Shown: positions 44,294 through 53,373 of the stretch, in pieces | Layout: the number at the start of each line of letters is the position of its first letter | Numbering within the stretch: the stretch's first letter is position 1 | Assembly: GCF_947496075.1 (NCBI RefSeq) | Contig: NZ_CANMBJ010000002.1 | Coordinates: forward strand, 806,001-870,000 | Source of the DNA: an uncultured Tateyamaria sp. | Lineage (GTDB): Bacteria; Pseudomonadota; Alphaproteobacteria; Rhodobacterales; Rhodobacteraceae | Reading direction: 5' to 3' | DNA: 64,000 nucleotides | The notes under the pieces: generated by a model | What the model was told of the DNA's origin: nothing | What the model saw: the letters and a program-made list of their open reading frames with translations, nothing else | The model's database searches: none | Made by a program: the position numbers and the translations under genes

Positions 44294-45460
44294 ATGCCCA
44301 TAAAGAACCGCTTTGCCGAAATGCACGCCGACATCACTGCGTGGCGACGTGACATCCATCAGCATCCCGAAATTCTGTTCGATACCCATCGCACCAGCGC
44401 GCTGGTGGCCGAAAAGCTGCGCGCTTTTGGCTGTGATGAAGTGGTTGAAGGGATCGGACGCACCGGCGTCGTGGGCGTGATCAAAGGGAAGGCTGATGGA
44501 TCGGGCAAGGTCATTGGTCTGCGCGCAGATATGGATGCGCTGCCGATCCATGAGGCGACAGGCGTAGAATATGCGTCGAAAACCGACGGGGCAATGCATG
44601 CCTGCGGCCATGATGGGCACACGGCGATGCTGCTTGGGGCCGCGCAGTATCTTTCGGAAACGCGGAACTTCGACGGATCGGTTGTCGTGATCTTCCAGCC
44701 TGCGGAAGAGGGTGGCGGCGGCGGTCGCGAGATGTGCAACGACGGCATGATGGATCGGTGGGGCATTCACGAAGTCTATGGCATGCACAACTGGCCGGGT
44801 CGGCCTGTGGGCGAGTTTTCTATCCGTCCGGGGCCGTTTTTTGCGGCAACCGATCTGCTTGAAATCGAGTTCGAAGGTCTTGGCGGACATGCTGCCAAGC
44901 CGCACGAGACAATCGATACGACCCTGATGGCGTCTCATGCCGTGACGATGCTGCAATCGATCGTGAGCCGCAATGCGGACCCGATCGACCGGATCGTGGT
45001 GTCCATCACGTCGTTCGAGACATCGTCTAAGGCGTTTAACGTGATCCCGCAAACGGTGCAGATCATGGGCACGGTACGCACCATGAGTGCCGAGGCGCGC
45101 GATCTGGCCGAAAAGCGGGTGGTGGAAATCTGTGAGGGTGTTGCCAGCACCTTTGGCGGCGTGGCGCGGGTGAATTACAACCGGAACTACCCGGTGATGG
45201 TGAACCATGACGAGCAGACGGAATTTGCTGCTGACGTGGCGCGGTCGGTGTCAGGGCACTGCGAGGAGGCGCCTTTGGTCATGGGGGGCGAGGATTTCGC
45301 ATTTATGCTGGAAGAGCGGCCCGGGGCTTACATCCTTGTTGGCAATGGCGACACGGCGATGGTTCATCACCCGGAATACAACTTCAATGATGAGGCGATC
45401 CCTGCCGGGTGTTCATGGTGGGCGGAGATTGTGGAGCAGCGGTTACCAATTGCGTCGTGA
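44294..45460 (+). CDS. M20 amidohydrolase (hippurate hydrolase type), copy 2
   Basis: 388 residues from MPIKNRFAEMHADITAWRRDIHQHPE. Tandem paralogue of the preceding gene: the same starts, RADMDALP, MHACGHDGHTA, FQPAEEGGGGGREM, GGHAAKPHETID and MGGEDFAFML. The amino-acid sequences match over the full length but are clearly diverged, e.g. in the loops around the middle third, so the two may differ in substrate range. Start 15 bases after the previous stop. Confidence 0.94.
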   Translation: MPIKNRFAEMHADITAWRRDIHQHPEILFDTHRTSALVAEKLRAFGCDEVVEGIGRTGVVGVIKGKADGSGKVIGLRADMDALPIHEATGVEYASKTDGAMHACGHDGHTAMLLGAAQYLSETRNFDGSVVVIFQPAEEGGGGGREMCNDGMMDRWGIHEVYGMHNWPGRPVGEFSIRPGPFFAATDLLEIEFEGLGGHAAKPHETIDTTLMASHAVTMLQSIVSRNADPIDRIVVSITSFETSSKAFNVIPQTVQIMGTVRTMSAEARDLAEKRVVEICEGVASTFGGVARVNYNRNYPVMVNHDEQTEFAADVARSVSGHCEEAPLVMGGEDFAFMLEERPGAYILVGNGDTAMVHHPEYNFNDEAIPAGCSWWAEIVEQRLPIAS

Positions 45461-45468
45461 CGGCGTGT

Positions 45469-45510
45469 GACGCTCCTGCCTTTGGCAGATCGCCCCACCC
45501 ACCGTCCCTT
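45469..45510. repeat. Dispersed intergenic repeat, second family, copy Y
   Basis: GACGCT, CTGCC-TTT-GGCAG hairpin, then CGCCCCACCCACCGTCCCTT. Differs from copy X (33955-33999) at a few bases and two single-base gaps. It follows the M20 stop by 8 bases and ends in the stop codon of the minus-strand glycosyltransferase. Confidence 0.8.
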
Positions 45511-46559
45511 CAGGTGCTTAGAAGATCTCTGTAGATCGCGATGATTGCGTCCGCTTCCTGCTGAAGCTGGAAGTGGTCGACCATGTGCTTGCGGGCATTG
45601 TTCGACCATTCGGTTAGTTTGTCTGGATTGGTCAGCAGCGCGGTCGATGCATCCACCATCTGGTCCACATCTCCAGCGTCGATGAGCGTGCCTGTTTGTC
45701 CGTCAACGATCAACTCTTCGAACGCGCCGACGCGGGTTGCAATGGCGGGCGCACCGCAGGCCATGGCCTCAAGTGGTGTGAGGCCGAAGCCTTCCCACCG
45801 TTGGGGTGCGATATAGATGTCGAGGGCCTGGTAGAAGCGGGTGGTTTCCCAGACGGGAACCTCCGGCAGAAAGAGCAGCCGATCAGCGAGGTCGGCTGCC
45901 TGCACACGCGCTTTGAGGTCGTCGAGAAAGCTTTGATCCTTGTCGACGGCCCGGCCCATGACAATGGCGGCAGCCCGTTGATGATCGTTCAACACCCGGA
46001 TCATTGCATCAACGAAGACATCCGTGCCCTTCTGCGCCCGAATGCGCCCGAAACAGCCCATGAGTGGACCATGTGGCAACCCGAGTTCTGACCTGAGTGC
46101 TGCCTTGTCCGGATGCGGCACAAAGGTGTTGGTGTCGATACCATGGTGGATAACCGTGGCACCGCGCTCAAGATAGCTGGCCGTCTTAGCAGACGTGGCA
46201 ATGATCGCGTCCATGCGTGCGATCAGCGCCTTGGTCAGCCCCGTATGGTGGCGTTGGCTGGCTGAGGTAAACAGCAGCTTGAGCCGCTTTCCCAGCAGCC
46301 CGCGCAGGGCCAGGCCAGCGATCATTTCGACATTGCGCCGTGCATGCCAGACCCGTGCGCCGGACGGACCGCTGCGCGGCATGTTCAGAAGGCGGGACCA
46401 TGGGACATTTGGTACGTCGTCCGGCATTTCGGGGGCGCAGGCGGTAATGGCGATGGACTGCGCTTGCAGCGGCACCAGCCGCGCAACGGTGGCTGTTACA
46501 CCCGAAAGCCGTCGTTTGAAGTTTGGCGCAATAACGTCGATGTCAGCAAGGTCAGGCAT
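45510..46559 (-). CDS. lpcC: Glycosyltransferase family 4, LpcC-like
   Basis: 349 residues from MPDLADIDVIAPNFKRRLSGVTATV. GT-B fold: hydrophilic N-half with ASQRHHTGLTKALIARMDAIIAT, nucleotide-sugar half with GCFGRIRAQKGTDVFVDAMIRV and EGFGLTPLEAMACGAPAIATRVGAFEELI. Family members LpcC transfer a mannose to the LPS core. The pairing with kdtA (8-base overlap) supports this, as in other alphaproteobacteria, but the sugar cannot be proven here. Confidence 0.88.
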   Translation of the reverse strand: MPDLADIDVIAPNFKRRLSGVTATVARLVPLQAQSIAITACAPEMPDDVPNVPWSRLLNMPRSGPSGARVWHARRNVEMIAGLALRGLLGKRLKLLFTSASQRHHTGLTKALIARMDAIIATSAKTASYLERGATVIHHGIDTNTFVPHPDKAALRSELGLPHGPLMGCFGRIRAQKGTDVFVDAMIRVLNDHQRAAAIVMGRAVDKDQSFLDDLKARVQAADLADRLLFLPEVPVWETTRFYQALDIYIAPQRWEGFGLTPLEAMACGAPAIATRVGAFEELIVDGQTGTLIDAGDVDQMVDASTALLTNPDKLTEWSNNARKHMVDHFQLQQEADAIIAIYRDLLST

Positions 46560-47847
46560 GAGGGTCCATAGCCTGACCATCCATCAGAGAGAAGAGGCGG
46601 TGCGCAATCGCATCCAGCGCTTCGGTGCCCGTAGGGGCAAGTGGGCGGGCGTTGGCGGCCAGTTGCGCGGCGCGGCTTGGGTGGGTGAGGAGTGTGTCGA
46701 TCTCTGCGGCGAGTGTGGCGCTGTCTGTCACTTGCACGCTCGCGTCCTTCATCTGGAAAGCGGCGTAGGCCTCCGCGAAGTTTGCGTAGTTCGGTCCGTG
46801 CACGATGGCTGTGTGTGCGGCCGCCGGTTCGAACGGCGTGTGGCCTCCGACATCCGAGAAAGAGCCGCCGAGAAACACGATTGGACTGAGCGCGTACCAA
46901 AGGTCTGTCTCGCCCATCGTGTCGGCGAGATAGACTTGCGCAGGTGCGTCCAAACTCTGCCCCATGCTGCGCTGTGCGACGCTTAGGTTGGACTCACCGA
47001 TCAAGGGCAGGATATCGGTGGCCCGTTCTGGATGGCGTGGCACAAGGATCAGGTACAGGTTCGGGTGCGACTTCAGTAGCACGTTGTGGGCAGCCAGCAC
47101 CTGTTCTTCTTCGCCGGGATGGGTTGAGGCTGCGACCCAGACAGGTCGTCCTCCCAGCGCGCCGTGTGCCGCATCCAACTCTTCCGGTTTGACGCGGGGC
47201 GCTCCGAGGATGGATTTGAGGTTGGTGCCCTGTTCAGCCTCAATGAGCCCCATATCCCGCAAGTGGTCACGGCTCCGCCTGTCCTGGCAATGCGCCCAGG
47301 TAATCCCGCGCAGAACATAGGACGCGGTGGTTGGAAATTTTTTCCACCCATCCGCGCTGCGATCTGACAAGCGGGCATTGAGCAGTGCAACGGGCAAATC
47401 CCGTTGCGCGCAGATATCCAACAGGTTGGGCCATAACTCGGATTCGACCAGTACACACAAGTCGGGGCGCCAACGGTTCAGAAAGCGGGTGAGGGGACCC
47501 ATGCCGTCCAGGGGACTGAACTGGTGCAGGACGCCTGTGGGCAGATGACGAGCAACAGCTTCGGCTGAAGTGGCGGTGCCCGACGTCAGCAGCACTTGCA
47601 CATCCGGAGCCACATCGCGGATGCGCTTGATCAGCGGCAGCACCGATTTTGCTTCGCCCACCGAAGCGCCATGAAACCAGATCAATGGTCCAAGCGGACG
47701 TTCAGCACTGGAGTGTCCCAGCCGTTCATGCGCGCGATCCACGGTAACCCCAGCCCGCCGCAATTTGTTTACAGCAGAGCGCGCGGCAAAGGGCAGGGCC
47801 ACCGCGCTGAGGGCGCGGTAAAGCCGGAACAGGGCCGTGGGGTGCAT
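46552..47847 (-). CDS. waaA: 3-deoxy-D-manno-octulosonic acid (KDO) transferase
   Basis: 431 residues from MHPTALFRLYRALSAVALP. KdtA/WaaA: WFHGASVGEAKSVLPLI, LTSGTATSAE, CVLVESELWPNLLD, LLNARLSDRSADGW and LGGSFSDVGGHTPFEPAAAHTAIVHGPNYANF. Adds KDO to lipid A precursor at the inner membrane; synonym kdtA. The short N-terminal hydrophobic stretch could anchor it. Follows moaA by 7 bases. Confidence 0.95.
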   Translation of the reverse strand: MHPTALFRLYRALSAVALPFAARSAVNKLRRAGVTVDRAHERLGHSSAERPLGPLIWFHGASVGEAKSVLPLIKRIRDVAPDVQVLLTSGTATSAEAVARHLPTGVLHQFSPLDGMGPLTRFLNRWRPDLCVLVESELWPNLLDICAQRDLPVALLNARLSDRSADGWKKFPTTASYVLRGITWAHCQDRRSRDHLRDMGLIEAEQGTNLKSILGAPRVKPEELDAAHGALGGRPVWVAASTHPGEEEQVLAAHNVLLKSHPNLYLILVPRHPERATDILPLIGESNLSVAQRSMGQSLDAPAQVYLADTMGETDLWYALSPIVFLGGSFSDVGGHTPFEPAAAHTAIVHGPNYANFAEAYAAFQMKDASVQVTDSATLAAEIDTLLTHPSRAAQLAANARPLAPTGTEALDAIAHRLFSLMDGQAMDPHA

Positions 47848-47854
47848 GGGCGTC

Positions 47855-48862
47855 CTAGCCGCCCGTATGGCTCATGTGCCGGGGCATCTGCCCATCCAGC
47901 CTTTGACGAGAATAGTCGAAATCATGTCCCTTGGGCTTGAGGGCAATGGCCGCCCGAATGGCCTCCTTGAGCGGGCCGTCGTCCTCTGGAAAATCACGCA
48001 AGGGCGCGCGCAGGTCGGCCATATCTTCCTGACCAAGGCACATGTATATCTCGCCCGTGCACGTGATCCGCACGCGGTTGCAGCTTTCGCAGAAATTGTG
48101 GCTCAGCGGGGTGATGAAGCCGATCTTTTGGCCCGTTTCTTCCAGTCGGACATAGCGGGCGGGGCCGCCTGTGCGTTCGGCGAGATCGGTGACGGTGTAG
48201 TGTTCAGCGTAGCGCGCGCGCACATCCTTCAGTGACCAGTATTGGCCCAACCGGTCCTCGTTGCCGATGTCGCCCATGGGCATGACCTCAATCCAGGTGA
48301 GGTCCATGTCGCGTTCAGCGCACCATTGGGTGATGGTCGGCAACTCGTCTTCGTTGAAGCCCTTGAGTGCGACGGCGTTGATCTTGATCCGCAGGCCGGC
48401 TGCCTGAGCTGCATCAATGCCGCGCAGCACCTGGGGCAGGCGGCCCCAGCGTGTGATGTCGGCGAATTTACCCTCGTCCAGAGTATCCAGCGATACGTTC
48501 ACCCGACGGACACCCGCAGCATAGAGATCCTTGGCGAAACGCTCCAGCTGACTGCCATTTGTCGTGAGCGTCAGTTCCTTGAGCGATCCCGCATCGAGAT
48601 GCCGACCCATGCCGTTGAAGAACGTCATGATGTCCCGCCGCACCAGCGGTTCGCCGCCTGTAATGCGCAGTTTTTGCACGCCGAGGTCGACAAAGGTCGA
48701 ACACATGCGGTCCAGTTCTTCCAGTGTAAGCAACTCTTTCTTGGGCAGAAAGGTCATGTTTTCCGACATGCAATATACGCAGCGAAAATCGCACCGGTCG
48801 GTAACGGATACGCGCAGATAGGTGATGGCGCGCTGGAAGGGGTCGATCAAAGGGGCTGTCAT
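47855..48862 (-). CDS. moaA: GTP 3',8-cyclase MoaA
   Basis: 335 residues. Radical SAM enzyme for the first step of molybdenum cofactor synthesis. N-terminal cluster cysteines Cys24, Cys28 and Cys31 ([10 protein letters not shown]), C-terminal cluster in [18 protein letters not shown], and the C-terminal Gly-Gly tail needed for activity. The gene is followed after 7 bases by waaA, so they are co-transcribed. Confidence 0.97.
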   Translation of the reverse strand: MTAPLIDPFQRAITYLRVSVTDRCDFRCVYCMSENMTFLPKKELLTLEELDRMCSTFVDLGVQKLRITGGEPLVRRDIMTFFNGMGRHLDAGSLKELTLTTNGSQLERFAKDLYAAGVRRVNVSLDTLDEGKFADITRWGRLPQVLRGIDAAQAAGLRIKINAVALKGFNEDELPTITQWCAERDMDLTWIEVMPMGDIGNEDRLGQYWSLKDVRARYAEHYTVTDLAERTGGPARYVRLEETGQKIGFITPLSHNFCESCNRVRITCTGEIYMCLGQEDMADLRAPLRDFPEDDGPLKEAIRAAIALKPKGHDFDYSRQRLDGQMPRHMSHTGG

Positions 48863-48938
48863 AGGTTAATTGGTATGCATCGCGCGGCCTACCTGCAAGG
48901 GGCATTGCGCGACAATGGACCAAAGTCGAGGTATGCGA

Positions 48939-49388
48939 ATGCGCTGGTTTATGTTGAGTGTCTGCGTTCTGAGTGTGGCGGGATGCGATGCGCTGCCCCA
49001 ATGGGCGGGCGGTGCCAGGCCTGCACCAACGGTGGAGCAACCGGGCGATGAACAGGCCGAAGGGCTGGCACCTGATGCGGAGACAGCGGTTGACGAACAG
49101 TCTTCTGAAGCGCCTGATGACGCGGCCGAGGTGTCGATTGGAACACTTGGGCGCACCGTTGCATCGCTTGGGAACGCCGCTGAACCGGGGCTGTGGTTGA
49201 AGACGCCGCTGGTGTCCGTCGAACAGTCTGGACGTGTGTATTATGCAGAAACCAACACGACCGTGGACGTCACATTGATACCCATTGATGGACCCAGCAC
49301 GGCCGGAAGTCGCTTGTCCCTTCAAGCGATGCAAGCGCTGGGTGCGCCTTTGACCGGACTGCCGGAAGTGGATGTTTTTGGCGCGTAG
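48939..49388 (+). CDS. Predicted lipoprotein
   Basis: 149 residues from MRWFMLSVCVLSVAGC; ATG at 48939 has GAGG about 7 bases upstream, another in-frame ATG is at 48933. Lipobox VAGC followed by Asp (+2), in E. coli an inner-membrane retention signal, though the rule is not universal. An acidic, Pro/Ala-rich segment (about residues 25-70) is followed by a small domain with SIGTLGRTVASLGNAAEPGLWLKTPLV. Divergent from moaA. Function unknown. Confidence 0.72.
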   Translation: MRWFMLSVCVLSVAGCDALPQWAGGARPAPTVEQPGDEQAEGLAPDAETAVDEQSSEAPDDAAEVSIGTLGRTVASLGNAAEPGLWLKTPLVSVEQSGRVYYAETNTTVDVTLIPIDGPSTAGSRLSLQAMQALGAPLTGLPEVDVFGA

Positions 49389-49398
49389 CGCTAGGCTT

Positions 49399-50073
49399 TC
49401 AGAGGTACTTTCCCGCCTCACGCCGCGCAAAGGGTTTCATCGCATCACCGTATGTTGCCAAGAATTCTGTGGCGCGCGGGACGTCGTGTTTTGAAAGCTC
49501 ACGCACCCACCATGCAATCGCTTTCTGGATGAACCACGTCTGATCCGGCACATAGGTTGCGGCCCAGCCCAGTACGCGGTCACGTATTTCAATGTCCTGC
49601 GGCTTGGGATTGTTCTGCTTGGTCCACGGGAGGGTAATGACCAGAGCCGCCCGACGCGTCCACATGTGATCCGAGCCTGTCCAGGCTTCGACTTGATCCG
49701 CTCGTGTTGGGTCAGCGACAAGCCGTTTTTGACCCGCCATGCAGGCGTGATCGGCGATGGCCCAGCTGTCGAAGTCGGGAACCCATGACGCAATCAGAGC
49801 CCAGGCATCCTCGTCGGGCCGGATCCGCGCTTGTGTCAGCAGCTTGGCGGCAGCAACGCGCGCTTCGTAAACGTCTGTTTGCCAAAGCCCGTCAGCCAGG
49901 GTGATGCGCGCCGGCACGTCCAGCGCTTGCCGCCATTGCTTGGACAGGTCGTTCAGAACCGGGTTCGGCACGCCTAAATGCAGCCGGTCAGACTTGTGAT
50001 AGGCTTTGGCGCCCGCTGCACGTTCGACATCGGCATGCGCATTTATCTGATCCAGTGCCTCTTCGGGGGTCAT
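49399..50073 (-). CDS. DNA alkylation repair protein, AlkD-like
   Basis: 224 residues from MTPEEALDQINAHADVERA. HEAT-like repeat fold of the AlkC/AlkD DNA glycosylases: GVPNPVLNDLSKQWRQ, DVYEARVAAAKLL, SWVPDFDSWAIADHACM (Trp and Asp near the flipped base) and WTRRAALVITLPW, QTWFIQKAIAWWVRELSKHD. It excises 3- and 7-alkylpurines. It overlaps the glmS stop by 4 bases (ATGA). Confidence 0.9.
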   Translation of the reverse strand: MTPEEALDQINAHADVERAAGAKAYHKSDRLHLGVPNPVLNDLSKQWRQALDVPARITLADGLWQTDVYEARVAAAKLLTQARIRPDEDAWALIASWVPDFDSWAIADHACMAGQKRLVADPTRADQVEAWTGSDHMWTRRAALVITLPWTKQNNPKPQDIEIRDRVLGWAATYVPDQTWFIQKAIAWWVRELSKHDVPRATEFLATYGDAMKPFARREAGKYL

Positions 50074-51890
50074 TCCACGGTCACGGATTTGGCGAGGTTG
50101 CGGGGCTGATCCACATCGGTGCCTTTGGCGACAGCAGTGTGATAGGCCAGCAACTGCGCGGGCAGGGCATAGAGGATGGGTGCGACGATATCCGGACAGT
50201 CGGGCATGGCGATCTCTGACCAAACGCCATCCCCGGCTTCGGCAATACCGGCCGCGTTCGAGACCAGAACCACTTTGCCCTTACGAGCCATGACTTCCTG
50301 CATGTTTGACACCGTCTTGTCGAACAGCCCGTCCTTGGGCGCCATGACAACCACCGGAACATGTTTGTCGACCAACGCAATAGGGCCGTGCTTTAGTTCG
50401 CCTGATGCATAAGCTTCAGCATGTATATAGCTGATTTCTTTTAGTTTAAGCGCGCCTTCCAAAGCGAGTGGGTACATGACGCCACGCCCGAGGAACAGGA
50501 TATCCCGCGCCTCGGCCAGCTTGCGTGCCGTGCGCTTCATCACGGCGCTTCGGTCGATGCCATGTGTCATCAGCGATGGCAGGCTGCGCAGTGCCGATAC
50601 ATGATCGGCGAAGGTTGCAGCATCGATTTCTCCGCGATCTCGCGCCGCGCGCAGGGCCAACATCAATAGAACCGTCAACTGGCAGGTGAACGCCTTGGTC
50701 GACGCCACGCCAACTTCGACCCCTGCATGGATCGGCAGGGCGAGGTCGCTTTCGCGGGCAATCGAGCTTTCGGGGACGTTGATCACGGATACGATCTTGT
50801 CCGCCTTGCCGTCGCAATAGCGCAGGGCGGCAAGGGTGTCCGCCGTTTCGCCCGACTGGCTGACAAACAGGGCCAGCGTCTTGCCGGGGATGGGTGGCTC
50901 ACGGTAGCGGAATTCGGACGCGACATCGACCTCGACCGGCAGGCGAGCGATCTGTTCGAACCAGTACTTTGCGGTCAGGCAGGCGTAGTATGCAGTGCCG
51001 CAAGCAACCATGGTCAGCCGCTCAATGTTTTTGAAGTCGATGCCGGGGTCGGGCAGGGTGATTTCGCCATCGCTGCCCAGATAATTGGCAAGCGTATTGT
51101 TCAGAACATTGGGCTGTTCCGCGATTTCCTTGGCCATGAAGTGCTTGTGACCGGCTTTGTCCACGCGGGCCGCATCGATCTGGATTTGACGTACCGCCCG
51201 GTTGGCCAAAGTGCCGTTGGCATCCCGGATCTCGACCCCCTGGCGGGTAACAACCGCGCGGTCGCCTTCCTCCAGGTAGGTGATGCGATCGGTCAGGGGG
51301 GCCAACGCGATGGCATCTGACCCGACAAACATCTCACCCTCACCATGACCAATGGCAAGGGGGGAGCCCTTGCGTGCGGCGATAATCAGATCGTCGTGAC
51401 CATCAAAAAGAAAGGCGAGGGCGAATGCGCCCTCAAGCCGGTCCAGTGTTTTGAACGCGGCCTCAACTGGCTCGGCACCTTGCTGCATGTGGTGATGCGT
51501 CATCAGGGCGACGGTTTCGGTGTCTGTCTCGGTCTCGAAGCTGATCCCGGCGTCGGCCAGTTCAGCACGCAATTCGCGGAAGTTTTCGATGATACCGTTG
51601 TGCACGACGGCAACCGGACCGGCGCGATGCGGGTGCGCGTTGCCCTCGCTTGGGCCGCCATGTGTGGCCCAGCGGGTGTGACCTATCCCCGCTTTCCCAG
51701 CCAGGGGTTCATGCACCAACTTGTCGCTCAGGTTCACGAGCTTGCCAACGGCACGGCGCCGGTCCAGGACACCACCATTGATCGTCGCAATCCCGGCACT
51801 GTCATAGCCACGGTATTCGAGCCGCTTCAGCGCCTCGACCAAAATGGGGGCCACTTCATGATCGCCCAGAACGCCTACAATTCCACACAT
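50070..51890 (-). CDS. glmS: Glutamine-fructose-6-phosphate aminotransferase
   Basis: 606 residues starting MCGIVGVLG, with Cys2 as the glutaminase nucleophile (N-terminus processed). N-terminal glutaminase domain, then two SIS sugar-isomerase domains (ACGTAYYACL, SQSGETADTLAALR, LGRGVMYPLALEGALKLKEISYIHAEAYASGE). Makes glucosamine-6-phosphate, the first step to UDP-GlcNAc. It abuts the glmU stop. Confidence 0.98.
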   Translation of the reverse strand: MCGIVGVLGDHEVAPILVEALKRLEYRGYDSAGIATINGGVLDRRRAVGKLVNLSDKLVHEPLAGKAGIGHTRWATHGGPSEGNAHPHRAGPVAVVHNGIIENFRELRAELADAGISFETETDTETVALMTHHHMQQGAEPVEAAFKTLDRLEGAFALAFLFDGHDDLIIAARKGSPLAIGHGEGEMFVGSDAIALAPLTDRITYLEEGDRAVVTRQGVEIRDANGTLANRAVRQIQIDAARVDKAGHKHFMAKEIAEQPNVLNNTLANYLGSDGEITLPDPGIDFKNIERLTMVACGTAYYACLTAKYWFEQIARLPVEVDVASEFRYREPPIPGKTLALFVSQSGETADTLAALRYCDGKADKIVSVINVPESSIARESDLALPIHAGVEVGVASTKAFTCQLTVLLMLALRAARDRGEIDAATFADHVSALRSLPSLMTHGIDRSAVMKRTARKLAEARDILFLGRGVMYPLALEGALKLKEISYIHAEAYASGELKHGPIALVDKHVPVVVMAPKDGLFDKTVSNMQEVMARKGKVVLVSNAAGIAEAGDGVWSEIAMPDCPDIVAPILYALPAQLLAYHTAVAKGTDVDQPRNLAKSVTVE

Positions 51891-53246
51891 TTAACTGCCT
51901 CTGCTCTGACGGGCCTTCTTGGCGCGCAACATTTCAAAGAGTTTGCGGGCCATACCCGGTTTTTCGACTTGCGGCGCGCGGGCGATGGCAAGAGCGCCAT
52001 CCTCCACATCGGATGTGATGACCGAGCCGGAGCCGGTCATTGCCTCATCACCGACGGACACAGGCGCCACAAGCATCGTGTTGGACCCGATAAAGGCACG
52101 CGCACCGATTTCGGTCCGGTGTTTCATGACGCCGTCGTAGTTGCAGGTGATGGTCCCCGCGCCGATATTGCTGGCCTCGCCCACCGACGCGTCACCGATA
52201 TAAGACAGGTGATTGACCTTGGCCCCGGTGGCCAGTGTCGCGTTCTTGACCTCGACGAAATTGCCGATGCGCACATCCTCGGCCAGCTCGGCACCGGGCC
52301 GCAGACGGGCATAAGGGCCGACGATTGCACCGCGCGATACGTGGCACCCCTCCAGATGCGAGAAGGCGCGGATGGTTGCGCCGCTTTCAACGGTCACGTC
52401 AGGGCCGAAGACCACATTTGGCTCGATCAAAGCATCCCGCCCGACGACGGTGTCAAAGGACAGATAAACCGTGTCGGGGGCCATCACTGTCACGCCGCTG
52501 TCCAGCAATTGAGCGCGCGCGCGGGTCTGAAAGATGGCGTCGGCCTCCGCAAGGTCAGAGCGGCTATCGACACCCAGGGTTTCGGCCTCATCGCACTTCA
52601 CCGCCGTGACCTTCAGTCCGCGCGCATTGGCCAGTTCTGGCACGGCAGTTAGGTAGTATTCGCCTGATGCGTTGTCGTTTGTGACCTCAGACAGAAGCTC
52701 GAACAGCACCTTTGCGTCACAGGCCATCAATCCGCTGTTGGTAAAGCGGATGGCCCGTTCGTCTTCGGTGGCGTCCTTGTATTCGACGATCTTGATCAGG
52801 CGGTCCCCGTCCATGACCAGACGTCCGTAGCGGGGCTGCAGCTCGGCGATGTCAAAGCCCAGTACGACGACATCGTGGGTGCGCCGGGCCTCAACCATAC
52901 GGGTGAGGGTGTCGGGTTGCAGAAAGGGTGTGTCACCAAAAACGACAACCACGTCGCCCTCAAATCCTTCAAGCGCTGCGCGGGCCTGATCCACAGCATG
53001 GCCGGTGCCAAGCTGTTCTTTCTGAAGCACCACCTGAACGCTTGGGTCAAAATCCATCGCTGACGCGCGCACCTGATCGCTGCCGTGTCCTGCGACCACG
53101 ATTGTGTGTGCGGGTTCGAGGGCTGATCCGGCCCTGAGCGTGTGGTGTAGCATCGGGGCGCCAGCAATGGGATGAAGGACCTTGGGCAGGTCCGATTTCA
53201 TCCGTGTGCCTTTGCCCGCGGCCAGGATGATTAGTGCAACGCTCAT
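51891..53246 (-). CDS. glmU: Bifunctional UDP-N-acetylglucosamine pyrophosphorylase / glucosamine-1-phosphate acetyltransferase
   Basis: 451 residues from MSVALIILAAGKGTRMKS. N-terminal nucleotidyltransferase domain (LAAGKGTRM, GYGTGH-type region as QLGTGHAVDQA, VFGDTPFL) and C-terminal left-handed beta-helix acetyltransferase with hexapeptide repeats (IGNFVEVKNA, GDASVGEASNIGAGTITCNYDG). Last two steps to UDP-GlcNAc. A longer in-frame start at 53444 would add 66 unrelated residues. glmS begins at the next base. Confidence 0.97.
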   Translation of the reverse strand: MSVALIILAAGKGTRMKSDLPKVLHPIAGAPMLHHTLRAGSALEPAHTIVVAGHGSDQVRASAMDFDPSVQVVLQKEQLGTGHAVDQARAALEGFEGDVVVVFGDTPFLQPDTLTRMVEARRTHDVVVLGFDIAELQPRYGRLVMDGDRLIKIVEYKDATEDERAIRFTNSGLMACDAKVLFELLSEVTNDNASGEYYLTAVPELANARGLKVTAVKCDEAETLGVDSRSDLAEADAIFQTRARAQLLDSGVTVMAPDTVYLSFDTVVGRDALIEPNVVFGPDVTVESGATIRAFSHLEGCHVSRGAIVGPYARLRPGAELAEDVRIGNFVEVKNATLATGAKVNHLSYIGDASVGEASNIGAGTITCNYDGVMKHRTEIGARAFIGSNTMLVAPVSVGDEAMTGSGSVITSDVEDGALAIARAPQVEKPGMARKLFEMLRAKKARQSRGS

Positions 53247-53373
53247 GGCTTTCTCTTTGTATTTTTGTTTGGCCCTGTTTATCCGCTGGGCGCAAAGGCG
53301 CAAGCGTGCGGCAATCAAAGAAGATTTCGGCTTGCAACAGGAACGGGCGGTCATCCGCCAGAAGGGGCGACAC

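Noticed and set aside
51345..52652. 435-residue plus-strand open frame
   Set aside because: Antisense to glmS and glmU, which are unmistakable on the minus strand.
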